NCBI GenBank assembly: GCA_964057225.1
Contig: OZ059894.1
Span: forward strand, 15,406,476 to 15,470,475
Length of the DNA stretch: 64,000 bases
Reading direction: 5' to 3'
Source of the DNA: Auanema rhodensis
Lineage: Eukaryota; Nematoda; Chromadorea; Rhabditida; Rhabditidae
In this document: positions 42,743 to 57,700 of the stretch, one piece after another
Layout of the letters: every line of letters begins with the position of its first letter
Position numbering within the stretch: the stretch's first letter is position 1
Position numbers and translations under genes: made by a program
The notes under the pieces: model-generated
Seen by the model: the letters and a program-made list of their open reading frames with translations, nothing else
Told to the model about the DNA's origin: nothing
Databases searched by the model: none

Positions 42743-45700
42743 CATAAAAATCCTTTCTCACATCTATTATAACCAAGTTTTTTCTATTTTTTGCCTTTTG
42801 AAGACAAAATTTAAGAAAAAAGAAGCGGAACTGTTAGTGACTGTTATTGAAATATAAGACAATATTTTCAGCTTTCCTTCCTCTTCCTCTTAGCTATTTT
42901 ATACAAAATGAATATACTATAATCTGCTCAAGAATGTAAACACAGTATCGATGATCATGAGCAGATGAGACGATATTTACAATATTTCTGAGTGATACAA
43001 ATGAAAAAAGAAGTGTATTTCCTTACCTCGTAGATACAGACTGTTAGAACTTTGTAGAAGCTGTCACCTTGTTTGAATGTGTTATCATATACGTAAGTAC
43101 TATCCTCTTCGGGACCTGTAAATAATATAATTTATATTATATATAGATTGATTAAAGAGAATAAGATTATATTCTTCTTTAATTCATTCATAAACTGACC
43201 AACTCCGAAGACTCGAGTTATAATTTGATTGCTCTGAGGAATGAATACACAATATTTCCATTCGTCATTTTTAACTTCTCTGATTTCACCGGTCTAGAAA
43301 AAAAGTTATTTAAATAAGGTATTGCTCGTTTGGTTCTCATGTGTTTGGAGAAAAAAATGTTTGAATAGTTGATGCTAAATGGATGACGTGGATGGCTATA
43401 TAAGGAATAAGTGTTATGACATTCGACCAATTTTCATTACTGTCATCTAGCCCAAAAATGCGAGATATATTATCATATCCCGTTCTTCTAGCCTGTCAAC
43501 TAGCCTTGATTTTCTTATTTGACTCCATAGATGATGTCATCAAATGATTTCATCGTCATCTTATCATCATTATATCAAAATTAGAGAATTTGGTGTATGA
43601 TTGGTTATCCTACGTAAAGATCAGATGATGTGTGGTCGAGGAAGAACGAGGACACAACATCTGCATACATTCCGTAGATGCCAGTAGGAACTTGTTTCTT
43701 CACACATCACTCAACCTTGCGGATATACAGAACCTCATGGCGAGCATTACTATTCACGGATTCTGTGGAAGATGATGATGCAATAATGTCCATCTTTCCT
43801 TATTCTTGAACCACAAAAGCCATCTCATTGCTTTCTATATTTCAAATTGAAAATGGTAATTTCTAAATTACCCGAAAGGGCATTCTGAACTCAGAATATT
43901 GACGGTCAACGAAGATGCGTTAAACGGACACAGCAATATATAGAGTAAGTGAAAATGGGAGAAAGCAAGAGATACAAAGAAGGAAGAGAAGAAGGAGAAA
44001 CTCCTACGAAAAGCATTCTTTTCATTATATCAGCTTTCATCTAATTGAAAAGAGGACCATGACGGGTTAACTTGGTTTCAGCTCTTCAGCCTATACGTTA
44101 CTGAAGCGTAGGAGTTGTCAAAGTTGGAAGATGACAAAAATGTATGAATGTTGCTAATTCCAATTAGCTTTGTATTTTTCAAGTTCGAACTGTTCTGTTT
44201 GAATAATTTTTGAAAGCTTCACCAATTCTATATAAGAGTTTTGGATGAGCTTAGAGAAGATATATAATCATGATAAGGAAATGAAGACTATTTGAGATGA
44301 GATGAATGAAAAACACAGGAAATACATTAGAAATATTATGTAAACTATACGTACTGATTCATCGGATTCGAAACATGTTAAAGCAGCAGATTGAGCCAGA
44401 ATGGAAAGAAGGCAGAGAAGCACAAACATCATTATATTACCTGAAAGAAAATTAAGAAATACGGTTAAATTATGGTTGAGACGTTCGAAACACAAAACAT
44501 AATCAGAAAAAAAAACATGGATATAGAACGACGAATAATGGAAAAGGATGAAAAACAAGAAAACGTTGTGGATTAGGATTGCTTAAGACTTAGTGAATGT
44601 CATCAAAAGACAAATAATACAAGTAGATATTGTGAAAGATATGATGGAGAGAAGACTAACGAAGAGAACAGGGCAATCAAGGTAGAATGAAGGTGAGAGA
44701 GAGAAAAGGAAATATATGGAATGATAATAGAAAGTGCGATCAGGTGAAACTAAATTGAATTTTTGGCTGGGCTTCAAAGAAATTATATCCGGAATAAAAG
44801 GAAAAAAAAACAAATTTGTTTAAGGTTGTTGAGTATAGTTGATGCATTTTGAATTTTGTAAAAGTTTGGTGATATTCCAAAACAATTATGTAGAGGAAAC
44901 GTCATGAATGAATGAAGAGGGATTGTGCTTTAATAAAAGAAATAGGAGGAGCTTGATCTTGAAAGAGGAAAATGGGAGGAGATTGAGGAGGAGACAACTC
45001 ACTCTCTCTCAGAAAGAGGTAGAAAGAGGATGAAAGGAAAAAAGAGAAAAGCAGTCAGATAAAGCCTTATCTAGCTGTAGTAAATCGCTGCTTTGTTTCT
45101 TCATTTCTCTAATTCTCTGACTTTGACGTATATTACTTTTGGAGTGCTCTCTTTCACCATCCTCTCTCATCCTTGCTCTCAAGTCTAACCGACCAGCGGC
45201 TACCCGTGAAAGACCGCCCATCAGCTCCACCCCCACCACTGCAGATCGGTTGAAAGAGCCCTGACTAATCGTAGTAATAGCCATCAAAAGTCGATCTTAA
45301 GCTCTAGATTGTGAAGCTTATATATGGGATCGAAAAGCTAAGAGCTCACATCAGTTATGGAAACAATAAGAAAAGGAATGAAAAGCAGATGAACAAAGCC
45401 TATAACTGGTAAAATGATAATGACACTGACGTCCATGTTCTCCGCCGCCGTCGAAGAACAAGCCAACGAATTGAAAATTAAAAATGTGGGCGGTACTTAT
45501 CAAATGTTGCTCATTGCCCACTTGCTTGTTGGTAGAAAATGGAAAGAGTATAAGAGCAAAACGTGGAAAATACAATTAAGTTCAGTAGAAACAAGGAAAA
45601 GTGAAAAGACCTCTCAAACCATTTGTCGAGATATTCTGATTTACTAATGGTCTCCGTCACTTCGAATATTAAAAGCTTCAATAGTATAGGGGTGATGTCA

Positions 45701-48700
45701 TTATAAAAAAAGCTCCTAGTGATCTATTTGCTTCATGGTGCAATTATATTTTATTCACGTTCGAAGTTTTACGTGTATTTTCACGTGGAATATAAAAAGC
45801 ATTTTAAGCGTGTATTCTATTGTGAACGGTTGAACTACTCCATTTCTCACACCTACTTACCCATGCAACATATACATTCTTTATCTTTTTTTTTAAAGTT
45901 CGATTCAAACAAAAAAAAAAGGTAGAATTGTCGTCTGCAAAAGGCTAAAATGAACTTATGCTATTCTACTTCTGCTACATTGTCATGTCAACTGGGTTTG
46001 AACAATTTGAAGCTTCAAGTTTGCTCACTAGGTATGGTCGCATGCGGTCTCCAATTACTCACATGCATGCATGTGTATGTATATATAGATTGTCGGAAAA
46101 AAAATTAGAACTATGACAGGAAGAATGAGGGCTACCACACATATGTTGTTATGAATTTTTCTATGCTGTTGACAAAATAGCTTGCCGGCTGACTCAGGGA
46201 ATGTCTTTCAGCTTGTCTCATGCCATTTGGTCTTCCAAAATACCAGCGGATATCTTCAGAAAATGCTGTGAAAAACAACAAAAAAGAAGACGTTGGTGCT
46301 ACAATATATAACGAAATTGGAGATGATGAAGCTCCAACAACTTCGAAGAAAAAACGAAAATGAATAAAGACCGTCAGTCAAACAGAATTCGTAGGCATCA
46401 GACTGAATCCAATATGAAGAATGGCTGTAGTGAGGGACTAGCAGATGCCAATTTCCTTTATACCATATATGATATTTGATATGAGAGAGGCTTCCGTTTT
46501 ACAGGTTGTTCTGATCCAGAGAGCATAACGAAATGGAAATCCTCCACAGAATTAGAATATGTGTGAGAGATTGGGCATCAAATCATTCCTATATCCAGAT
46601 AGAAGTTCTTTGAAGCTGATGATGTAAAAGCTGTCAAATCGTGTTTTGTTTTGATCTACTGAACGTACTGAAAAAGAACTTATGATGTCCCGCCTCTTTT
46701 CATCATCAAGCGCTAAGCTTCAAGTATCTTCAAATGGAAAAGCTAAACGAGCTTCAAACAATGATTGATTTGAAAACGACATTGAAATAAAGTAAAAAAC
46801 TACTTCGAGACTCTGCTCATAAAAGGAAGGCAAAGACAATCGAGATGCCAAGCATTGTTGTTTCTTGAAGAGACAACGTCTTGAAAAAAGGATTCACAAC
46901 ATCGGCGAATCTGAAGAAGAGTAAACTTCAACTATTACACTTGAAACGATGTGATGATGCATCATTCAAAGCGCTTGGATCTAACTGATAATCTGTAGAT
47001 GAGTGCGATGAGTTGAATCAATGGTGTGACGCGTAATTAAAAGATGACGAGAATCCGGCACAAAATAATAATTAATTCTCAAAAGCAACGTCACGTTTCA
47101 AGTTGAAAAGGCGGAAAAAAATAAAATAAACTGATATGCGTATGTATATTAGAGAGTGAAGTAAAAGAGAAATAATTGATATTCAAGTTCAAAAGCAAAA
47201 ACAAAAAAATCACTGCAATAAGAAAGAAAATGAACTGGGAAGTTGAGGTCTCCATTCTCCTTCTCCTTCTCCTCCTCCTCATCTGAAGTTCTTGTGCTCT
47301 CAATGTTATGGACACATAAGCTACATACTTTGAATAATGACGGACTTCTACGTGTTTGCTGTTCTAAATCTCACACGATCGGTCAGACCACGAGAATGGC
47401 CTTCTGGATCTCAACGCACATCAGACCAACTATTTACGCTGTTATTGGAAATGATTATGATGCAGATGATGAAGACGTTCATCACGACAGAGAACAGGGC
47501 GAAGACGGAGAAGAAGATGTGGATGATGTGATGCAACAGGCTGGCCGACAAGGTTGACCTTACGTAGTCATTGCGAAATTCTTTTCGAAGATATTGCGCA
47601 TAGGGCGCGAGATCTTTTGAATTTCTGGCCTGGGTTGTCCTCATCTGCCTCTTCAGCCTTACAATGATCGTCATAGCCGTTCTCGTTTTCTCTCCCACTC
47701 TCTCACTTGCTGCCATCCATGAACCCATTGAGCTTTCGGCAGTTACGTCGTGTCCTCATCCACACTCTTAGCATGTCTCATGCCTCTCCAGGTAGTTCAC
47801 TCATTCTCACACTCTCGTGAATGATTATACTGTACAACAAGACACAACGTAGGTGTTCTTAGCACCTGGGGTCCTGTTGAGGTCAAAATGACGTGACAGT
47901 GAGACAAAAGACATAAATAGAAAAGTGATGTAGAGAAGAAGCCATGAAGTGGACACCATGAGTCGAACAGTCGCAAAGAAAAGTGATGAAATAAGAAGAA
48001 TTGAAGACCATAAACCTGAAATTATGAAGTAGAAATAAAAGTACAAAAGGCTTTAAATCAGAAGAAGAAAGAAACGGATATGAAAATGAAAAAGATATTC
48101 ATATATTTTTGCATTAACAATATATGATATAAGATTAGCTCCAATGGAAAGATTAAAAATGGAATCATCAGTTTACTCTGACCAGTTTTCTTGTTTCTGA
48201 ACAGCTTATAACACAGAATAGTGTTATGGTATATCTCAAAGTTTGAAAGCACAACTTCCATCGAACAGTGAAAATAGTCAGACTGAGAGCAAGTTGCCAA
48301 TGAAAGAAATGAAGACAAGAAAAGGAGGGGTGGAGAATGTATGATGTTGAGTTCTTAGCAATTATTTTGTTTTTCTTGTCCACTTTTTCATAATTAAAAG
48401 CTTCAAAGTGTCTATATACTAGATTATGGTGATTGGGAACAAGTTGAAAAATAGGATTACAAGACTTCTATTTAAAAAAAGTCAATAAAAAACTATTTGA
48501 ACGCTCTTAATATGCATCTGCATCTAAAATTTATATTTCTAATTATTAAAAATTCAAAAAAAGTGTTTATTTAAAGATAAAATTTATATTTTTATGATTA
48601 GTTATTTAATATTTATCTAAACATGTAGAATATATTGATAACTACATCACTTTTATATATTTTTAATAGATATATATAGATATATCTAATCTATTTCTAT

Positions 48701-51700
48701 ATTATGAACTCGAAGGTTCAAGAAATTTTAATAAAAAAAAGAAAAAAAAAGGAATTTTACAACAATATTAAAATATTATCTGTTATATCGTCATTATTAG
48801 CATCATCATATACATTTCTATTCTTTTTTTTGGATTTTAATGTCCTTTTAATCCGAATACTATCATTCTTACCAGCAGTTTATCCATTTCTCCATTTCAT
48901 TTCAATCAAATTCATTCAGTCTCTATCTCTCTCTTTAGCTTTTCCTTAATACTTTTCTCAACTTCTTTTCCATTTTTATCTCGATCTTCTTTCTCTTTCA
49001 TTCATTCATTTACATCATCAAGTGTTTCATCAAAGCTTCAAAATCCTTATCTATATCATATCATATGCTACCAGAAATATGGTTTTATTTAGAAACAAAA
49101 AAAAATTAATTTGAAAGAAAATGAGACTAAACTCTTGTCAGTTCAGTAAATAGCTTCAATGTTCAAATTACTAACGACACAAATGTAATAACAACTATTG
49201 AAAAAAAGAAAAGAAGTCAATGAGTTTGTGTTCCATGAACTGACTTCAACTGTGAGTTTAAATGTCGACGTGGCTTTAATGGAATGTCTTCAAGGTCTAA
49301 ATATAGATTTATGAGTAGACGTAACAGACAGCAGACAAAGTCGAACACAACGGAAACCAGTAGTGAGTTCCGAACTATAATCTATTTCCAATGTACATAT
49401 CTATGCCACCGAATTATAAGAAGAACACCATCAGCTCTACACGCCTTGCAATAACAGGAATCACCTGTTTCAAGAAAGAGAGAGAGAGAGGGAGAGAGAG
49501 AACTGTGAAGGTTGCAAACTTCATATTGGCTAGCACAGCGTTTTGCTCAATTAACAGCACGCAAAAGCGAAGGTTTTGCTAGGAGATGAAGTGTATTTCT
49601 GCAGCTTTTTCGACTTCTGAAGCTTGTGATAATCAGCTCAAATTGAAATTTCTGTGGGGATGGGATTTGATTTAATCTAAAGCGTAAATCTGCGACTAGG
49701 GAGATAACAACTTGTAAGTGTTACGTATCAATCGTTTCTCCAGGATGTACGAGAGTTCAAAATCTTCAAAAAGGGGGAGAGATATAGAATTGAAGTATGA
49801 AACGTCATGATCGTTGGTTGTCTAGTAAGTCAGTCACGCAGAAATAGCCTATGGCATATTAGCATTTACACCGTTTCAATGTGAACTCCTTCTAAAGTGT
49901 AGAAGAAGAAGAAAATGTGAGACAGAGAGTGATATAGAGAGAAATATAGAAAGACGTGAAGAATGAGATTAATAAGGAGAATGAAATGAGAAGTGTAAGT
50001 TAGTTCAAAAGGTCCTGAGGAGGACGTTAGACTGAGCAGTGCTCTTTCCAAAAGCACTAGTTGCACGTTTTTCCTTCTCATATCCGCTTTGTCACAACAT
50101 ACCCCCACCTTGAAATTCAAATTCAAGCTCATAATCTTTGGCAAAAAGTGCAGATTTGTTTAAATGTTATTACAAACTATTTCATCTGCTCTTAGCCTTA
50201 TTTGAATAAAAAAAGTGTGAAACGAATATGTAGAAGATATTGCGAGGTTAAGCAATTCAATGAATTTATTCAACTAAAATGTTGTAATTCACACTTTAAA
50301 ATCAAGTTTCGCGAAATTGTCAATGATGAAATCATAAATTAACTTAAGGTCTATTCTATTTAGAAAATTTCATTAAAAATCCGACGAACTGAAAATAGCC
50401 TATGCATAGATATATGTGAGCATGTCATTTTGTGACTTCGTCGTTACTAAAAATGGAACTTAAAAGCTTATAATTAATCGAAATCGAAGAGTGCATGAGA
50501 CATATATAGAATAATTAGACAGCATTTTTTCTATTTCTGACCTGGAAGCATATTATACACACAGATATTGTATATAACATCCTACACACATGTGTCAGAT
50601 GAATTCCAAACAAGGAAGAACTTTATTGGTCTGTCGTAATCAGAAGCAATGAATGGTTTTTGTAAATACATTCAATGTTTTGACAGCAGAAAAATGAATT
50701 ATTAGTTTCTGACTTAAAACAGAAATAGTGGACGATGGAGATGTCGACCAAAAAATTGGTAGAATGACAGATATCTTCACTTCTGATATGTATACTCTCC
50801 TTAAAAGCTATCAAAAATGGGCGGAGTTACCGTAATCTATTGGATATTATAAAATACTAAAAGATAAATATATATTCGGACACATGTAGTTATTATTACA
50901 AATTTTCATATTAAATTGTTTAAATTTCATTGAAATGAACTGTGATGTAACAGGAAATTTATGAAAATATGGTTAAAGTACAACATAGTGGAGGTAATGC
51001 TGATACTCATCCTGTTACGGCAATAACCCAATTTTTGAAAGATCAGAAATGGTTCTAAAGCGATCAGTAAATTATAAAACCTAATTACGACCGATAAGGT
51101 ATGCGTGAGTGTGTGTATACGTGTGTGTCTGTGTGTGTGTGTCTGAGTGATTGAGCGTTAAATGAAAGCAAAAATAATAGGAAATATGACTACATCAAGG
51201 ACAGAAGTAGGAGACCTTTCATGATATTGACGTTATAATGTTAGAGATTGCCTTTTGAATTGTTAGGTTATCACATTTGGAAAAGGTTTAACTCAATTCA
51301 ATATGCTTGCTATTACCTCATCCAGACACCAACTTCGTGAACCTTGATATGCAAAGGCTAAACCCGATTACGGATGAACAAAATAACTCCAATGACTTTT
51401 TACGAATCATCGACTGCTTCAGAAAATAAATTTATAATTTTAATTTGCATAGTTATATGGATTTGTATAAATATAGATATTAACTTTGGTTTTTAACTAC
51501 TTACAGCTAGTAGACTCTGAGATATAGAGCTGAAGCTAAAGCATGTCTGTGAGCATAACGAACAGAAATAGCACGAATACGCAGGTTTTATTGTTTAGTT
51601 CTTCTTACTAGCCAGACGTATCTCATAAACTTGATGATTATTGTTGTTCCGGTCCTAGATGGTCTTACGACCTAGTGTGTTACTCTTCATCAAGCATGTT

Positions 51701-54700
51701 GATACCAAGTCGGAAGGTTCAGCCACTTAGTGGAGCTCCCACTGCGATGTACGTAACAAGTGGAGAAAGAACTCTTACCTTTTCAATGAATATAGCCTCT
51801 TAATGATTCTATTTTCTAATTCTATCTCAATCGAATGCATCATCAACTTCATCTCCACGTTATCGAGACATTGCGTCATCGTTTCTTCAATCACGTGGCG
51901 AAGATGATCAGAACTAGCATCTATCTTTAAACCTTCTTACCAACTTCTCTCTTCTATTTCCACTCTGGATAGCCTTTCAAATTCATCATCTGCATCTCTA
52001 TCTCTCTTTCTCTTAGTAGCATTCATATTCCATCTGCATGTTTCTTCGTCAACATTCCAGATGACTATTCTGTCGATGACGCTACTCAAAGAGACACAAA
52101 TTGCGTTTATCCACGTGGTTATTGTGATCCGTTTAAGGGCAAAGAAGTATAAATGAGTGTTGAGATGAAAGTACGAGAATGCTAGAGAAAGAAGTCAAGC
52201 AAGTATATAAGATAGAGAAAATCGAAGAAGAGCTAAGAGAGAGAAAAGAGATAGAGAGAGAGAGAGGGTACGAGAAAGAGTAATATAACGGAAAAAGAAA
52301 AAAAAGTGAAAATATTAGAATAAAGCAAAGATATAAATAACATGACCGTTTAATGTGTCTGCTCGATCTAAAATAATCTCCTCTCTTAGAATGATGACGT
52401 GAAAGTTCACGTAAAACTTGGAAGAAACCTCTTTTTACAAACGAGAAATAAAGACATTATAGATTAAAGACAAAAAAAAAGAAAGAAAATTAAAAATTTA
52501 CTGAAAACATAAAACGTAATGTTCATGCTTCAAAGATAAATTTTGAATTGTTTAAATGGACATAGGGGGCAAAGTACGAATGTGTCAAATATGCTAGAAG
52601 CATATTATGTGTTCATAACTTATAACTTTTAAGATTATATGTTGTGAATTGCATCATTTTATAGTTTATAATATTAAAATTCATATAGATAACTTCATAA
52701 GGTGTTTTTTTTTGATTTTTATAAAGTAACCTGACTTCTGTTTGGGGTGTTGATCAGCATTGTTCTTAGATATTTAACTATTTGTATTTTTACAAATTAT
52801 AAAATTTATTTATAAGAACTATACATATAGTTATCTAATATTAATTTTAAAATATATCTTAAAGAACAAAACATTTTATAATTTTAAAAAATGTTAGAGA
52901 AGAGCTCTTTGCATATCTTCTTCAAAATCTTTGTCTACTACTCTCGGTCATCGTTATCATATTCATTATTTTTCTATTTTTAAAAGCTTTTTGTTTGAGT
53001 TTCACTACGCAACGAAAAGAGAATAAATTAATTTTTCTAATTTAGGAAGGAATTATATTGCTTATCCCTTTTATTTTCCTTTGTTTCAATGACTAACGGG
53101 GGGGGGACTTCCTTCCCTCTCTCTTTTTTTCGTTCACTTTCATTATTTTCTATCTCTCTCAATCTTTTACTCTCTTTATTATTATTATTAATATTGTCTA
53201 TCTCTCTTTCTCTTTCTCTTTATCTTCAATTTTGAATGACTATTTTCTTTTTTTTCTCAAAAAATCTTCTTGAAAAAATGTAAATCTCCTTTTCTTTTAA
53301 TAATCTCAATGAATAATAATTAAGTAAGTGTATTTCATCTTCAGTAATATTGAAGTTATAACTTCAAATTTTGGTATAAATTTCCAAAAAAAGCAATATA
53401 TAGGCTTATATAAATGCTAATATCCATACAAATTATATCATTTCAGGTGAGAGAGAAATTTAGTCGGATTGACCAGATAAAAAGTAGAAAAAGACAAAAC
53501 AACATGGATTAATTTAATCAGTTTATATCAACTTTAGCTCAAACTACCCAGAAAACAAGAAAAATAAAAGAAATTGAATAATAATAAAATAACATGAAAA
53601 AAAGAAAAATGACGACAGTTATGCTAAACCAAATGGCATAGTTAAGTGAATCAGTTATGTTAGCTTTTCAGGGAGATACAAAGGATAGAACCTTTTGTTA
53701 GGAAGATTTGAAAATAGGAGGAATTGCGTAACAGGAAACATTGAGATGGATATCGTTTTCATGATATTTTCTCATTTATTAAACTGTTTCACAAAACGGT
53801 TAATAGATAGAGTTTTTTCAAATCTATTTAATTCAAAATTCTGGTAATAATTGAATATTATGAGAAAAGTATAAAAAAAAGTTTTTCCATTGGTAGAGAA
53901 ACACGATTATGTGAGGGCAAGTAAACTAAAAAAATACATTTCGGAGTACTACTGAACTCTCAGAATCGAGACCATGTAATTACTCTGCCAAAATATCTGA
54001 GTTGATGTGAACAACAGCAGTGTCAAGACGTCGTTGATTTGATATCCAGACGTGACAGCGATACACGAATCGTCGTGTAGTAGCCCAGAGAGCACAAATC
54101 CAGCTCACCCAGCTGTATGCTTGCTTAGACTCAAACTGTCGTGGCTTTCGTATTTACTTTTGAGGGCAGGACCGGAAGATGAGACTCTGGTGACCTGGGT
54201 GACCTTCGGATTAAGCCTATGATTACTAGTTTGGGCTGATGAGGATGATGAGACAAAAGAATCTGCCTAAGATAGAGAGTAGAGAAGAAAAAAGAGCTCA
54301 GGTGAGCAAATGGTCTACCCACTGAGCAATTTGGGGTCAGAGCATCGTGCAGCTTGAGTGTGGTAAAATAAAAGAAAAAATTGGTAGGTTAGATAGATTG
54401 AGCCTAGTAGACATATTAATTAAGTTCAAATTAAATAATATGTCTTCGTTTACAATTGAGACTGTGTATGGATGGGTCACATTAGTTTTAAACTCAAAAG
54501 GCTTTAACCGATCCTCCAAAACTGATAGATAATTCTAGGTTTACTATATAATGAAAGAAACAAAAAAAAAGAAAAAAAGAACTATAGTAGAAATGATGTG
54601 AAAGAAGATGTCTTAAATCTCTTCTCTATAATGAATTACTATCACATGAGAATGAGATATGTTCAAGAGGAATAAGCTTTGTTGCAAAGTATTTCATAAA

Positions 54701-57700
54701 TAGATTTGTGAAATATAATTTGAAAAGCATACTACTGGTCATCTATGTTGCGTCATCATGCTGCTACTCAACTGCAACGTAATTGTATGTGTATGAGAAG
54801 GCCAAAAGCCATGAATGACTAACATTTGCATACATACCGGACATTGAGGACCTCCTAATATGATGTAAGCTGATGATGATCAGCATTGAAAATAATGTAA
54901 AAACGATGATGAAGCATTTCTCAACGGCTCTTTATCTTTTTCGCTTAAACGTTTCCGGAATTTCTTACTACTTCATTCACTTTAATATCCGTCTGACGAC
55001 TTGATCTCAATGAAACGAGTACAAAATCCTCAGTGTATCCTAAACCAAATGACATCATTCAGCTCTTTCTTTGAGATATATTTCAATCAGAAATGAAATG
55101 AATGATTATAAAGATTGTTGCATATAAAGCAACTATCTTATTATATCAATAGCCTTAATGGTATTGTGTGAATCTGCTGTTGAATCTGTTCTGAATCTCT
55201 CTCATCTTTTTTCATTTTGATCTTTTAACTGTAAATTCTCTTAACAGATAGTTTTACATCTTTTATACAATCAAAGCAAATCCCATGTCATTTTGTATCG
55301 ATGATAATCCGTATCAGCTGACGACAAAGAAGTATTTCCTCTTTATCTTTTTTTCTTGACATAGATAATAACCAAAAGTATTTCATCAAATCGTTGATAT
55401 TTTAAATCATTTGAACATATAATTCGAATTGAATTATGGTGATGATGAGTTGAAATGAATTATATGAGTTGCATATGAATTCTATTTAACTAATTATACT
55501 ATATATAGCTTTGAAAACTAAATAAATTGTACTGAGAATGTATAATATACATATTCTTTTTAATATTTTCCAGATGTTTTTTTTTTTCATTTGAAACATT
55601 TTAAAGAATAGAAGTTACGTAACAATACTTTTTTTTAATATTATTTTTTGTTCTTAAGATAAGGGAACATACATGTTTCTCAGCTCTTTAGCTTTTGCAA
55701 GTTTTTAAACTTTAAAATTGACCAACGGAAATAGAACATCGAGGGGAACGGAGGTAATTGACATGAAAAAGATCAGTTGATGAAACGGTGTGGTCAAATT
55801 ATTTGACATGAGAAGCTGAGAAAAACGAACGTGTTAGGGGACTGCCCAGCACAAAAAAGAAAAGAAAACAGATTTTTGTCTCATGTTGTCAAGTAATATG
55901 TGCATTCGGAACAACTGTTGTTTCTTCAATTTTGAGTAAGAAAAAAAAATTGAAAATCTAGTAAGGTTAGGCAAAGGGAAATATGATATTAAGATAAATA
56001 TATTTGAAAAAAAAAACAAAAAATAATAATATCTAAATATAAAATATTCTGAAAATAAACTAAATTCTGACAAATCTTCTTCTTTTGCAAGATTTTTAAA
56101 CTACTTGTTTCATAAAGATTATTTTTAAAAGTTTAGTTCATTGATCAAAACGTAGTAAATTCAGAAATATTCAAAAAAAAAAAACTTTTTCAGCCAATGA
56201 ACAGAGAATATGAAGTTATTTTATGTTTTTTATTTTCAGAGATTGAAAGATTGTTTGGATGAATTCGATTTTTTGCATAAATGGAAAGGACGGTCCATTA
56301 AAGATCTGCAACGTCATCTGCGTGCTATTTGGGATGTGGTAAGTAGTAAGATAAAGCTTTACAAGACATTCTATTAAAAACTTGTGTGATGGAAAAGCTA
56401 AAAAAAAGTCAAAAATATAGAAGAGAAAACAGGGAAAAAGAATTCTTGATCAAATATATTTCTAATATATGTATTTCTAATTTTCATATATTGTACTGAA
56501 AAGTATTAGGAATTATAGAAACTAACTATGTTTTCATTTGATATAAGTTTCTTTCAAAAAAAAAGAGAAAAAGAAAAAAAAACCTTTCTTTCTAACTCCA
56601 TATATAATAAATGAAATAAGAATAATATACATAAAGTATGTGTGTTATGCAAAAATTGTTCATTAACCTAAGCAGAAGAAGACAAAAAACTGCAAAGAAT
56701 AAGCAGTTTATATATGCAATTTTGTGAGAAAAAAAGGAAAAGAAGAAGAAGAAGAAGAAGAGTAATCAAAATAAGTAAAGTACTTGTAAATGAATAGATC
56801 TTAATTCAGATGTTTTTTTTTTTTTTTAAATTGAATTCTCCATTTACGTCAAGTATAAGTGACATTTGCATATCATTTTAATTTGATTTACAGTAATCAT
56901 CGGTTGTATATCAGAAATTTTTTTTTTTTTTAAACAAAAAACTTTCTCTTAACTATATACATATAGTTTTAATTTTTTATTTTATTTAGGTGGATTTGCA
57001 TCTTTTATCAGAAAATGATGATCATATCAAAGGATTTGAACTACTAATGGTACTTGAAGCTAAAAAGGTTTATGATCAAAAGATGAAAGGACGTAAAGGA
57101 TTGTCATGGTTTGATTGTGATAGTCCTGCAACTATTATGCATTCACTGGAAGAGAATCAACCACTAACCGAGGTAAATCATTCATATAATTTAGAAAAAA
57201 GCCTATATTTGAACAAGAAAAAGAATAAATATAAGTTGATAATGCTGTATGCAAATGCTACAACTAGAAATGCCATTTATAAACCATTGCGCAAATTCAT
57301 AATCAGTTTACTATATCTGAATTATGGTTTCGTTTTAGTGTAATTTTGATAATTTGTGCTTAAATCTAAAAATATAAAAAAGTATCAAATCAAAAAGCAA
57401 TACGCGATAATGATTTGAATGAAAGTTGCGTCATCAATAGCACACAAAATTAAAAATAAATTATTTCATTTTAGCTTATTAGCTTTGAAAAGAAGCAATG
57501 TTGTCTTGATTCAATGTCTAATTAAGTTTATCATAACTTGTAATTGATAAAGCAAAACATGGCTTATCTGCGATGGTGGTTTGCAAATGTGGATAATCAT
57601 GTTATTTCTTCAAAATTTCAAAGCTTATTTAGTTAATAAATTCAAAAATAGCGTTTATTGAGAGCATATCAGTAAAGCTCACATGCCCTTCTTCTTTTGT

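Larger units (their letters stand above)
39742..56239. other. 16.5-kb intron 15 of the 18-exon gene
   Basis: The donor GAGCAG|GTGAG and acceptor TTTTCAG|AGATTG are in matching phase 0, and the protein reads WPELEQ then RLKDCLDEF across the junction. The intron contains a complete antisense gene (41966-44432), a decayed coding stretch (about 46.2-47.1 kb), three ACGTGA motif clusters and simple repeats. Scattered GC-richer islands (39900-40190, 45000-45650, 47240-47730, 51640-51760, 54130-54350) have open frames on one or both strands without splice support. At 47240-47730 both strands are open. Confidence 0.7.

Noticed and set aside
47243-47728. Open frames of about 105 codons on both strands
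   Set aside because: The two strands cannot both be judged coding, neither has a consistent splice context, and the plus frame's acidic run comes from GATGATGAAG-type simple sequence.
54300-54330. tRNA D-arm-like string (reverse complement contains GCTCAGTGGGTAGACC)
   Set aside because: No T arm (GGTTCGAATCC-like) or pairing acceptor stem at the right distance, and the D stem mispairs. At most a decayed tRNA-derived fragment.
54940-55080. Minus-strand open frames including SKKFRKRLSEKDKEPLRNAS, recalling part of an HMG box
   Set aside because: The aromatic residues and spacing of an HMG box are missing, the frame has a stop just upstream, and no partner exon was found.
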